Below are positions 6,374 to 13,752 of a stretch of DNA of 18,473 nucleotides, piece by piece. This stretch comes from Candidatus Poribacteria bacterium (GTDB lineage: Bacteria; Poribacteria; WGA-4E; WGA-3G): positions 1-18,473 of the forward strand of contig JAPPMR010000585.1 in NCBI GenBank assembly GCA_028818995.1, in the 5' to 3' direction. The translations under genes were made by a program, and so were the position numbers. How positions within the stretch are numbered: the first letter of the stretch is position 1; each line of letters begins with the position of its first letter. The notes below the pieces were generated by a model, which was not told the origin of the DNA, searched no databases, and saw only the letters and a program-made list of their open reading frames with translations.

Positions 6374-6418
6374 TCCGATGCAACTAATTTAGTAACATCT
6401 GTGCAAGGTGGACTTTTT

Positions 6419-6976
6419 ATGATCCCAGATGATGTTTTTGTGCACAAAACAGTAGAGGGCGACGTTGAGGCATTCAACGAATTGGTGAATCGCCATCATA
6501 CCAAAATTTATGGGCTTGCATACCGCATGCTTGGCAATACTGAAGATGCCAAGGATGCTACGCAAGAAACGTTTTTAGAGGCTTATAAGTCTATTAAAAC
6601 GTTTCGATTTCAGTCACAATTCGGAACGTGGTTGTATACGGTAGCTCGAAATACTTGCAATCAATACATCCGAAAAGCCAAATCCCGTAACAGAATGCTG
6701 GACGCTTACACCGAAGAGACTGCGGCGCGAGGCATGACTGAGGAACGAGAGATTCCCGAACGGACGGCGATTAAGACTGAACAACGTGAGGTAGTTCAAG
6801 CTGCTATTGACCGACTGCCGCCGAAGCAGCGTGAGGTCGTGACGCTATATTATATGCAAAACCTCAAATACAAAGAGATCGCTGAGATCCTTGATTGTTC
6901 CCTTGGAACTGTCGCCTCAAGGTTGAATAAAGCCATACAGAACCTTAAACCGAAATTGGAAAAATACTATTTTTAA
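6419..6976 (+). CDS. ECF (sigma70 family group 4) RNA polymerase sigma factor
   Basis: A 185-residue extracytoplasmic-function sigma factor. Region 2 covers about 8-88, with the typical AFNELVNRHHTKIYGLAYRM start, the DATQETFLEAYKSI core-binding and -10 reading helix (46-59) and the GTWLYTVARN segment. Region 4 covers about 120-178, with LPPKQREVVTLYY and the helix-turn-helix KEIAEILDCSLGTVASRLNKA that reads the -35 element. There is no sigma region 1 or 3, as expected for group 4. The ATG at 6419 has AAGGTGG eight bases upstream; a GTG at 6401 in the same frame lies before that ribosome site and is rejected. The next gene, 56 bases downstream, encodes a zinc-finger membrane protein that is almost certainly its anti-sigma factor. 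Confidence 0.95.
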   Translation: MIPDDVFVHKTVEGDVEAFNELVNRHHTKIYGLAYRMLGNTEDAKDATQETFLEAYKSIKTFRFQSQFGTWLYTVARNTCNQYIRKAKSRNRMLDAYTEETAARGMTEEREIPERTAIKTEQREVVQAAIDRLPPKQREVVTLYYMQNLKYKEIAEILDCSLGTVASRLNKAIQNLKPKLEKYYF

Positions 6977-7032
6977 AAATTTTGGTTGATCCTTGAGCAA
7001 ATACTTAACCCACTAAAAGCGAGGATTGTTAA

Positions 7033-7740
7033 ATGAATTGTGAACAGACTCGTGAAAACTTAGTTTTACATCGTGAAAATCCCATGTTAAAAGGAGCGGA
7101 ACGGCGAGATTTTTTACAACATCTGCGCGGTTGCAAGGCGTGCCAAGTCGAATATGAAGGATTATGGCATACCGCAACGGTGCTTGGCAATCTTGAAGCA
7201 CCGGAACCGCCCGCTGAATTGCTCGGAAATATCCAACGCCAGATACGGGAAGCCCATCAGCGGAGTCAAACTGCTTTCTTCGCGACTCCTATCTCTTGGC
7301 TTTTCGGCAAGATGAAGTTAAAGTTTTCTCCGCAGGTTGTGAATTATGCCGCGATGCTTTGCTATCTAATCGCATCAGTCTTTTTAGTTAAACTTGCGTT
7401 CTTTTCAGATGCCCCGAAGCATGCAGACAAACCAGAACAGAATTTTGGTTTAACTGCAATGGAAGAAACACGTCTCCAATACGTGCGAATTGCCCCGTCA
7501 CCTTGGGCGTCGTTGAAGGACAAGCATATCAAAACTGATGAAAAACATTCTGCCCAAATATCAAGTGAAAATCGCGTGGATTTTTCCAACCAATTCGTTG
7601 GTATTAAGACATCAGAATTGTGGCATACGTGGCATACTCACGCTATTAACAATGTCACAGAAACCGCTAATGTGCATTTCGCGAAGACTGTAAGTGACAA
7701 ACTTACCCTATTTTGGAGCGACATCAAAACAAATCTATAG
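7033..7740 (+). CDS. Zinc-finger (zf-HC2) transmembrane anti-sigma factor
   Basis: A 235-residue single-pass membrane protein. Residues 1-45 form an anti-sigma zinc finger with the pattern Cys3, His30, Cys34, Cys37 (HLRGCKAC). A linker is followed by one transmembrane helix at about 103-124 and an extracytoplasmic tail of about 110 residues with no recognised domain. Proteins of this kind hold the partner ECF sigma factor at the membrane until a signal releases it, often by proteolysis or thiol oxidation; which applies here cannot be told. GAGGA lies seven bases before the ATG. It is co-directional with the sigma gene and followed by an intrinsic terminator, so the two probably form a closed two-gene regulatory unit. 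Confidence 0.88.
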   Translation: MNCEQTRENLVLHRENPMLKGAERRDFLQHLRGCKACQVEYEGLWHTATVLGNLEAPEPPAELLGNIQRQIREAHQRSQTAFFATPISWLFGKMKLKFSPQVVNYAAMLCYLIASVFLVKLAFFSDAPKHADKPEQNFGLTAMEETRLQYVRIAPSPWASLKDKHIKTDEKHSAQISSENRVDFSNQFVGIKTSELWHTWHTHAINNVTETANVHFAKTVSDKLTLFWSDIKTNL

Positions 7741-7789
7741 GGGGAAGTGTATTATCTGATATTTCAAATTTATAAAGGTAGTCACAAGT

Positions 7790-7819
7790 AAGAGGCACAA
7801 TTTTTTGTGCCTCTTTTTT
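7790..7819 (+). terminator. Intrinsic terminator after the sigma/anti-sigma unit
   Basis: A perfect 11-bp stem, AAGAGGCACAA (7790-7800) pairing with TTGTGCCTCTT (7805-7815) across a TTTT loop, runs into a T tract to 7819. It is textbook in form and separates the anti-sigma gene from the ABC-transporter operon. Confidence 0.9.
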
Positions 7820-7888
7820 ATTGTGTAGTACTGGTCTGCATAAGACTTTGATCCTCTATACCAGCAAACACATGCTACTTAAAAAACA

Positions 7889-7917
7889 TTGCCCTATAAT
7901 CCATTTTGCGGTAAAAT
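7889..7917 (+). promoter_or_regulatory. Promoter of the oppDF/MNT-HEPN operon
   Basis: TTGCCC (7889-7894), a 17-bp spacer and TAAAAT (7912-7917). The start near 7924 gives a leader of about 40 bases to the TTG start at 7965. An open frame extends further upstream to 7821, but it precedes this promoter and overlaps the terminator region, so it is not used. Confidence 0.5.
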
Positions 7918-7964
7918 ATATACGAATATTTACAGAATCAAAACGGCAATATCGGACAAAAAAA

Positions 7965-9041
7965 TTGACACAACCTCTACTTGAAGTTTCTAACTTAAAA
8001 ACAGTATTTCCTACAAACGGCGGCTTTGTAAATGCTGTAAATGATGTCAGTTTTTCGATTGAACGCGGCAAAACGGTTGGCATTGTCGGAGAAAGTGGCT
8101 GTGGAAAAAGTATCACGGGACTTTCGCTTCTCCAACTTGTGCCGAACCCTGGCAAGATTGAAGCGGGTGAGATTCTATTCTACCGTGATGACGTAGACGA
8201 ACCTTTAGATATAGCCCAAGTCTCACCGCGAAGTGAGTTGATGCGCGAGATTCGAGGCAACGAAATCGCTATTATTTTTCAGGAGCCAATGACATCGCTT
8301 AATCCTGTCTATACTGTCGGGGATCAGATTGCTGAGGCAATTGTGTTACACCAAGAAAGTGATCGTTCGACTCTTACCCGTTTCGGTTTACAAACAACGC
8401 CAAAATGGGCACGTGAGCGCGCTATTGAGATGCTCGTCCGCGTGGGTATCCCAGCACCTAAACAGCGTATTGACGAATATCCACACCAACTCTCTGGAGG
8501 GATGCGTCAACGCGTAATGATTGCGATGGCACTCTGTTGTGCGCCAGCGCTTCTTATTGCAGATGAACCGACCACGGCACTCGACGTTACGATTCAGGCA
8601 CAAGTCCTAACACTCATGCAGGAGTTACAAGCAGAAATTGGGATGGCGATTATGCTAATTACACACGACTTAGGAGTTATTGCCGACATGGCGGATGAGG
8701 TAGTTGTTATGTACGCCGGGCGTGTTGTTGAAAAAGGAAGCGTTGATGATATATTTTATAATCCTTTGCATCCCTACACACGTGGCTTGCTCAACTCCAT
8801 TCCAACACTCGGTAGTAGCCAGCAAAAAACGCTGCCTTCTATCCCCGGAACGGTGCCGCACCCGTTAGCACTCCCCATCGGATGTTCGTTTCAACCACGT
8901 TGTACCAAACGGATGTCGATTTGTGAACAAATGCCTGAATTTAGTACAATTGATACCTCAAAAAATATCACTGATAGAAACGGAAAGCACGTTGTGAGAT
9001 GTTGGCTTTGTGAGGAAAAAACCGATGTCAAAACTGCTTGA
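7965..9041 (+). CDS. Oligopeptide/dipeptide ABC transporter ATPase, OppD/DppD type
   Basis: A 358-residue ATP-binding subunit of a peptide (or nickel/glycoside) importer of the Opp/Dpp group. It has Walker A GESGCGKS (42-49), the Q-loop Gln106, the signature LSGGMRQ (176-182), Walker B LLIADEP (196-202) and the H-loop His234. The C-terminal oligo_HPY extension follows [12 protein letters not shown] and carries four cysteines (307, 313, 320, 346) in the pattern that binds an iron-sulfur cluster in some family members. I choose the TTG at 7965: family proteins begin 'xLLEVxNLxxxF', which fits [14 protein letters not shown] exactly, and the upstream sequence is promoter. Permease and binding-protein genes are absent here, so the ATPases must serve channels encoded elsewhere, or the operon has been rearranged. 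Confidence 0.92.
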   Translation: MTQPLLEVSNLKTVFPTNGGFVNAVNDVSFSIERGKTVGIVGESGCGKSITGLSLLQLVPNPGKIEAGEILFYRDDVDEPLDIAQVSPRSELMREIRGNEIAIIFQEPMTSLNPVYTVGDQIAEAIVLHQESDRSTLTRFGLQTTPKWARERAIEMLVRVGIPAPKQRIDEYPHQLSGGMRQRVMIAMALCCAPALLIADEPTTALDVTIQAQVLTLMQELQAEIGMAIMLITHDLGVIADMADEVVVMYAGRVVEKGSVDDIFYNPLHPYTRGLLNSIPTLGSSQQKTLPSIPGTVPHPLALPIGCSFQPRCTKRMSICEQMPEFSTIDTSKNITDRNGKHVVRCWLCEEKTDVKTA

Positions 9042-10026
9042 GGTCAAAGACCTCCGAAAATATTTCCCAATACGAAAAGGAATTCTCAGGCAGACTGTTG
9101 GACATGTGAAAGCAGTGGATGGCATTAGTTTTGACGTGGAACGCGGTGAGACCCTTGGACTGGTTGGTGAAAGTGGTTGTGGGAAGACTACAGCAAGTAG
9201 ATGTCTCCTCCGATTAATCTCACCTACGGGTGGAAGTTTTACTTTTGGTGAAGAGCAAGTTGACTTAGCAAAGTTAACGTCTCAACAGATGCTACCCTTT
9301 CGTCGGCGTATCCAAATGGTTTTTCAAGACCCGCAATCATCCCTTAACCCTCGGAAAACGGTGGGGGATATTGTTGGTGAACCGCTACGTGTTAATCGTG
9401 CTGTCAAAAGAAGTGAACTTCAGGCGCGGATTGTTGAACTGCTGGAATCTGTCGGATTAAAATCGCAAGACATGCGGCGTTACCCACACGCTTTCAGCGG
9501 TGGACAACGCCAACGTATCGGCATTGCACGCGCGTTAGCACTAAACCCAGAACTGATCGTAGCAGATGAACCAGTGTCGGCACTTGATGTCTCTGTGCAA
9601 GCGCAAATTCTCAACCTTCTGGCAGAATTGCGGGAGAAATTCCAACTTTCCTACATCTTTATTGCACATGATTTGAGCGTTGTTAAACATATCAGCGACC
9701 GCGTAGCAGTTATGTATCTTGGCAAAATCGTAGAAATTAGCGATGCGAAAACACTTTATCAATCACCGAAACACCCTTATACAGAGGCATTGATATCCGC
9801 AGTGCCGTTGCCGGACCCGAAAGCACAACGTAAGCGTGAACTAATTGGTCTTGAAGGAGATGTTCCTGATCCATCTCAACCGCCGACTGGATGCTATTTT
9901 CATCCTCGGTGCCGCTATGCAACAGATATTTGTAAACAGGAAACGCCAGAACTTCGCGAAATTACACAAAGTGTCAAAGTCGCGTGCCATCTGAGTGAAA
10001 CGTTGGAATTACAAGGAGTGTCGTGA
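9025..10026 (+). CDS. Oligopeptide/dipeptide ABC transporter ATPase, OppF/DppF type
   Basis: A 333-residue partner ATPase to the gene before it; the two would form the nucleotide-binding heterodimer of a peptide-type importer. It has Walker A GESGCGKT (48-55), signature FSGGQRQ (157-163), Walker B LIVADEP (177-183) and H-loop His215, then the [12 protein letters not shown] segment and four C-terminal cysteines (290, 296, 303, 321). The start is the ATG at 9025 with GAGGA nine bases upstream; this overlaps the end of the oppD-like gene by 17 bases. A GTG at 9010 in frame overlaps that ribosome site and is rejected. Its TGA overlaps the ATG of the next gene (TGATG), which couples transporter ATPase translation to the MNT-HEPN genes. 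Confidence 0.92.
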   Translation: MSKLLEVKDLRKYFPIRKGILRQTVGHVKAVDGISFDVERGETLGLVGESGCGKTTASRCLLRLISPTGGSFTFGEEQVDLAKLTSQQMLPFRRRIQMVFQDPQSSLNPRKTVGDIVGEPLRVNRAVKRSELQARIVELLESVGLKSQDMRRYPHAFSGGQRQRIGIARALALNPELIVADEPVSALDVSVQAQILNLLAELREKFQLSYIFIAHDLSVVKHISDRVAVMYLGKIVEISDAKTLYQSPKHPYTEALISAVPLPDPKAQRKRELIGLEGDVPDPSQPPTGCYFHPRCRYATDICKQETPELREITQSVKVACHLSETLELQGVS

Positions 10027-10973
10027 TGCCAAAATCAAATCAGATAACACCTGAACAACTTGCATCCTACAGAAAGCAGCTGGAACGCCGATGGAAAAAC
10101 CGAAGAGTTGACGAAACTTTGCTGGAACAGGCATGGCAGGTGGTTTATGAAATCGCGACACTGCTCTATGATGAGTTTGGAGCAACACAGGTTGCTATCT
10201 TTGGCTCACTTGCCGAACCGATCAACTTCACAAAGTCATCGGATATTGATATTGCTGTGTGGGGACTCTCTGATAAGACACATTCAGATGCATACTGGAA
10301 AGTCAAAGACATTGATACGGGGTTTAAAATAGATCTGATTAATTTTGATACAACGAAAGGACTTTTCCGAGAGAGAATCCAACAGCAAGCGATTCCTATC
10401 AAAAAAGGGGAGCAACCTATATTATGGAAGACACTCTACGAGCATCTACACCGCCAAGTTTTCCCTATCGTAGAGGAAGAAATTTACGAAATGAATAGAA
10501 AAAAACTTGCCCAACGTATCAACGATGAACTTGCAAAGATTGAAGATATACTTGAAAGAATACAGAGAGGGTTGGAAATAATTAAAGTTGTCCCCATTGA
10601 TATCACAGAATTCATTGAAAATACGATTGCAACGGACCTCGCAGATATTTATAGTGGGATTGAACGGATTTTTGAGCGAATTGCCAACGAGGTTGATGGA
10701 CACTCACCGAGAGGCAGCAGATGGCATAAAAACCTACTTGAACAGATGACAAAACAACGCCCTGAAAGACAACCTGTGATTTCTGAGAATACATTTCTCC
10801 AATTAGGAAAACTTTTAGAGTTTCGCCACAAAGTAACCAACATTTACGGACGGGAATTGAAGTACGATAATACATTAGCGCATGCAGAAACAATCCATGA
10901 ATTGTTTGCGGCAGTTTCACAGGATTTCAATACCTTCACTGATTCTCTTGCGCAACATCAGGAGGATGTCTGA
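10026..10973 (+). CDS. MNT-HEPN fusion protein, copy 1
   Basis: A 315-residue two-domain protein. After an N-terminal helical region (10-50) comes a minimal nucleotidyltransferase domain with FGS (59-61), SDIDIAV (72-78; Asp73, Asp75) and the third acidic residue Asp103 in FKIDLI, so the catalytic set is complete. A linker (LYEHLHRQVFPIVEEE) leads to an all-alpha HepT-like/HEPN domain from Met156 on, with YSGIERIFERIANEVDG, WHKNLLEQM and FRHKVTNIY (266-274). In MntA/HepT toxin-antitoxin pairs the MNT protein AMPylates the HEPN RNase; here both are one chain. The RNase His of R-x4-H is Asn272. AAGGAG lies seven bases before the ATG, which overlaps the stop of the oppF-like gene. Confidence 0.8.
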   Translation: MPKSNQITPEQLASYRKQLERRWKNRRVDETLLEQAWQVVYEIATLLYDEFGATQVAIFGSLAEPINFTKSSDIDIAVWGLSDKTHSDAYWKVKDIDTGFKIDLINFDTTKGLFRERIQQQAIPIKKGEQPILWKTLYEHLHRQVFPIVEEEIYEMNRKKLAQRINDELAKIEDILERIQRGLEIIKVVPIDITEFIENTIATDLADIYSGIERIFERIANEVDGHSPRGSRWHKNLLEQMTKQRPERQPVISENTFLQLGKLLEFRHKVTNIYGRELKYDNTLAHAETIHELFAAVSQDFNTFTDSLAQHQEDV

Positions 10974-11086
10974 AATGCAACAGATAACAAACACACAGCG
11001 AACAACTAAAGGGATGTCATCAGAAGAACTCGCATCCTGCAGGAAGCAGCTGGAACGCCGTTGGAAAAGCCGAAAAGTTGATGAGG
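10960..11086 (+). repeat. Direct repeat, copy A (5' end of MNT-HEPN copy 2)
   Basis: These 127 bases match 11903-12029 with only three differences by eye. The repeat covers the ribosome binding site, the stop codon of the previous copy and the first 37 codons of the gene, so the unit that was duplicated includes its own translation signals. Confidence 0.85.
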
Positions 11087-11916
11087 CGTTGTTGGAACAG
11101 GCATGGCAGGTAGTTTATGAAATCGCAACACTCCTCTATGACGAGTTTGGAGCAACACAAGTCGCGGTTTTTGGTTCACTCACAGAACCCATGTGGTTTT
11201 CAAAGTGGTCAGATATTGATATTGCGGTGTGGGGTCTCTCAGAAAATGCATACTTAGATGCCCTCGGAAAAACGCTCGGTTTTGATCCGAAGTTCAAAAT
11301 TGACCTTATCAAGTTTGAAAATACCGATATGCTTTTTCGAGAAAGAATTCTACAACAAGCATGTTTTATAAAGAAAGGTGAAACTTTTGATATTGGCACT
11401 ATACTTTTAATTGAAACAGGAATGTCTTACGAAATGAATAGAAAAAAATTAGCACAACGCATTATAGATGAACGCGTAAAAATAGAGCGGACAGTCGGAC
11501 ACATCAAAGTTGCTTTGCAAGATATTGAGGATGCGCCCGTTCGATACAGGCGAAGTGTTGAAATTGAGATTGCTAAATACCTCTATGATGTCTACATGGG
11601 GATGGAAACCATTTTTAGACAAATAGCTCGGGAAGTCGACGAACATATACCTCAAGGTGAAACTTGGCACAAAGATTTGCTGACGCAAATGACAGCACCA
11701 CGTGCTGAACGGCCTCCTGTGATTTCCCAAAAAACAGCGCAACGACTCGAGCAATTTTTAGGATTCCGCCACGTCTTCGCGCATCTATATTCCATACAGC
11801 TTGATTATGAACAAACGGAGAAAAACGCGAAAAGTATTGAAAAACTATTTCAGGATGTCTCCAAAGAATTGGAAACTTTTATCGATTCTCTTGCACAGTA
11901 TGAGGAGGATGTCTGA
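10975..11916 (+). CDS. MNT-HEPN fusion protein, copy 2 (intact R-x4-H motif)
   Basis: A 313-residue paralogue of the genes on either side, starting one base after copy 1 ends. AGGAGG (10960-10965), inside the end of copy 1, lies nine bases before the ATG at 10975; the ATG at 10966 touches that site and is rejected. The MNT domain keeps FGS (66-68), SDIDIAV (Asp80, Asp82) and Asp110. The HEPN domain from about Met154 carries FRHVFAHLY (264-272), in which Arg265, His270 and Tyr272 fit the R-x4-H-x-Y motif of active HepT RNases. It is the only one of the three copies with this His. Its MNT half is more divergent (EPMWFSKWSD versus EPINFTKSSD). It could be an active, self-modified RNase; that is inference. 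Confidence 0.8.
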   Translation: MQQITNTQRTTKGMSSEELASCRKQLERRWKSRKVDEALLEQAWQVVYEIATLLYDEFGATQVAVFGSLTEPMWFSKWSDIDIAVWGLSENAYLDALGKTLGFDPKFKIDLIKFENTDMLFRERILQQACFIKKGETFDIGTILLIETGMSYEMNRKKLAQRIIDERVKIERTVGHIKVALQDIEDAPVRYRRSVEIEIAKYLYDVYMGMETIFRQIAREVDEHIPQGETWHKDLLTQMTAPRAERPPVISQKTAQRLEQFLGFRHVFAHLYSIQLDYEQTEKNAKSIEKLFQDVSKELETFIDSLAQYEEDV

Positions 11917-12029
11917 AATGCAACAGACAACAAACACACAGCGAACAACTAAAGAGATATCATCAGAAGAACTCGCATCCTGCAGGAAGCAGCTGGAACG
12001 CCGTTGGAAAAGCCGAAAAGTTGATGAGG
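11903..12029 (+). repeat. Direct repeat, copy B (5' end of MNT-HEPN copy 3)
   Basis: Second copy of the 127-base repeat described at 10960-11086, offset by 943 bases. Identity to copy 2 falls soon after its end; from about 12086 the sequence follows copy 1 instead. Confidence 0.85.
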
Positions 12030-12883
12030 TATTATTGGAACGCGCGTGGCAGGTCGCGTACGAAATCGCAACACTTCTCTATGACGAGTTTGGAGCAACA
12101 CAGGTTGCTATCTTTGGCTCGCTTGCCGAACCGATCAACTTCACAAAATCATCGGATATTGATATTGCAGTGTGGGGACTCTCTGATAAAACACATTCAG
12201 CTGCATACTGGGAAGTTAAAGGCATTGATACGGGATTCAAAATAGACCTGATTAATTTTGATATAACCAAAGGGATTTTTCAAGAAAGAATCCAACAGCA
12301 AGCAATTATTGTGAGAAAAGGAGAACAACCCACATTATGGAAAACACTTTATGAACATCTACACCGCCAAGTTTTTCCCATCGTGGAGGAAGAGATATAC
12401 GAAATGAATAGAAAAAAACTTGCCCAACGTATCGACGACGAATGCACAAAAATTGAATCTACTGTTGGCGGAATTGTGAGAGCTTTGGAAGACATTGAAG
12501 TGCTACCTGTCGCAGCAAGAGAATATGTAGAGGAGTCAATCGCTAATAGACTTGCCGATGTTTATAGTGGAATAGAGCGAATTTTTGAGCGAATTGCCAA
12601 CGAAGTGGATGCACATCTGTCGCGTGGAAGCCGGTGGCATAAAAATCTACTTGAACAGATGACAAAACAGCGCCCTGAAAGACCACCTGTAATTTCGCAG
12701 GAGACTTTTTTGCTTTTAGCAGCACTCTTAGAATTTCGCCACAAAGTTAATAATATCTATGCTGACGAACTAATTTATGAAAATACGGAGGAGCAGGCAA
12801 AGGACATTGAAAAACTGTTTCAAAGTTTCTCCGAAGATATCAATACTTTTACCAATTCTCTTGCGCAGCGTAATGATGATTGA
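11918..12883 (+). CDS. MNT-HEPN fusion protein, copy 3 (mosaic of copies 1 and 2)
   Basis: A 321-residue paralogue starting one base after copy 2. GAGGAGG lies nine bases before the ATG at 11918. The MNT residues are complete: FGS (66-68), SDIDIAV (Asp80, Asp82) and Asp110. The HEPN part from Met163 ends in FRHKVNNIY (273-281), where the motif His is Asn279, as in copy 1. The sequence is mosaic: the first 38 or so residues match copy 2 almost exactly, residues about 60-155 match copy 1, the segment STVGGIVRALEDIE resembles copy 2 again, and the WHKNLLEQMTKQRPER stretch returns to copy 1. This points to repeated recombination or gene conversion. It ends 15 bases before the dehydrogenase gene. 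Confidence 0.8.
   Translation: MQQTTNTQRTTKEISSEELASCRKQLERRWKSRKVDEVLLERAWQVAYEIATLLYDEFGATQVAIFGSLAEPINFTKSSDIDIAVWGLSDKTHSAAYWEVKGIDTGFKIDLINFDITKGIFQERIQQQAIIVRKGEQPTLWKTLYEHLHRQVFPIVEEEIYEMNRKKLAQRIDDECTKIESTVGGIVRALEDIEVLPVAAREYVEESIANRLADVYSGIERIFERIANEVDAHLSRGSRWHKNLLEQMTKQRPERPPVISQETFLLLAALLEFRHKVNNIYADELIYENTEEQAKDIEKLFQSFSEDINTFTNSLAQRNDD
12086..12234 (+). repeat. MNT-domain segment nearly identical to copy 1
   Basis: About 149 bases that match 10173-10321 with roughly eight differences by eye, covering the FGS to GFKID part of the nucleotidyltransferase domain. The same part of copy 2 is clearly more different, so the switch of relatedness within copy 3 falls between about 12030 and 12110. 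Confidence 0.75.
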
Positions 12884-12898
12884 AAGGAACAAAACAAC

Positions 12899-13726
12899 AT
12901 GTCAACACACACAGACCTCGGTTTTTTTGCGACAGATGTTTCATTTGAAGATAGTGCCGCAATCGTAACAGGCTCCAGTCGCGGTATCGGACGCGCAATC
13001 GCTATTGAATTAGCACGTCAAGGTGCTGATGTGCTCATCAACTATAATCAGAATCGTGATGCAGCGGAAACAGTACAACGTGAAGTAGAATCACTCGGCA
13101 GAAAAGCGGCTATTATTCAAGCAGACATCAGCGACTTAGACGCACATGCGAAACTGCTTGAAACCGCCCACGATGCGTTCGGTAAGGTAAATATCCTTAT
13201 TAACAACGCAGGCATCACCCGTATTGCTGACATTCTTGAGGAAACACCAGAGCAGTTTGATCTACTCCTGAACACAAATCTCAAAGCACCGCATTTTCTT
13301 ACACAACGCGTCGCAAATTACATGGTGGAAAAAGAGATTCGCGGATGTATTATCTACACCCTTTCTATTTCGGATACAATGGCATCAGATAATCGCACCG
13401 CCTACTGTATTTCAAAAGCAGGATTAGAGATGAGCATGCGGGCTTATGCGGGGAGGTTGGCAGCGCACGGTATCAAGGTAAACGGTATCGCTGCAGGTGT
13501 CATTGATACGGACCTGTCGCGTGTCCGTATTCCTGATTATGAAGAGGCGGCGGAAAAAGGATATATCTTTATGGTACGTCCGGGCACACCAGAAGATGTG
13601 GCACATGCAACTATTGCTGCGATGCGGTTATACGATACTGGGGTTGTCCTGCCTGCTTCTGGCGGTGTAATGACACCACTGCTGAATCTCAGAACCATGG
13701 CGGAATTGGATATGAACAAATCTTGA
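12899..13726 (+). CDS. Short-chain dehydrogenase/reductase (FabG-like)
   Basis: A 275-residue cytoplasmic NAD(P)-dependent oxidoreductase of the classical SDR family. It has the Rossmann cofactor motif TGSSRGIG (24-31), NNAG (102-105), the active-site Asn127 in NTNLKA, a Ser at 156 or 158, and Tyr169/Lys173 in YCISK. The usual PG after the sixth strand is replaced by AG (AAGVIDTDL). Arg28 after the Gly-rich loop start hints at NADP. About 18 extra residues precede the fold. AAGGAA lies nine bases before the ATG, and the gene sits 15 bases after the third MNT-HEPN copy, so it is probably the last gene of the oppDF operon. The substrate cannot be told; sugar, polyol or 3-oxoacyl reduction are all possible for this group. 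Confidence 0.9.
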   Translation: MSTHTDLGFFATDVSFEDSAAIVTGSSRGIGRAIAIELARQGADVLINYNQNRDAAETVQREVESLGRKAAIIQADISDLDAHAKLLETAHDAFGKVNILINNAGITRIADILEETPEQFDLLLNTNLKAPHFLTQRVANYMVEKEIRGCIIYTLSISDTMASDNRTAYCISKAGLEMSMRAYAGRLAAHGIKVNGIAAGVIDTDLSRVRIPDYEEAAEKGYIFMVRPGTPEDVAHATIAAMRLYDTGVVLPASGGVMTPLLNLRTMAELDMNKS

Positions 13727-13752
13727 ACTACGCCCGTATCCGTATATCTTCC

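Noticed and set aside
6378..6405. Possible ECF-type promoter (GCAACT ... TCTG) before the sigma gene
   Set aside because: The spacing between the AAC-like and TCT-like elements is about 13 bases, shorter than the usual 15-17, so the match is not convincing.
7821..7964. Extra 48 N-terminal codons for the oppD-like gene
   Set aside because: They lie directly behind a terminator and contain a good promoter at 7889-7917. The OppD family start matches the TTG at 7965, and the upstream residues resemble no ATPase N-terminus.
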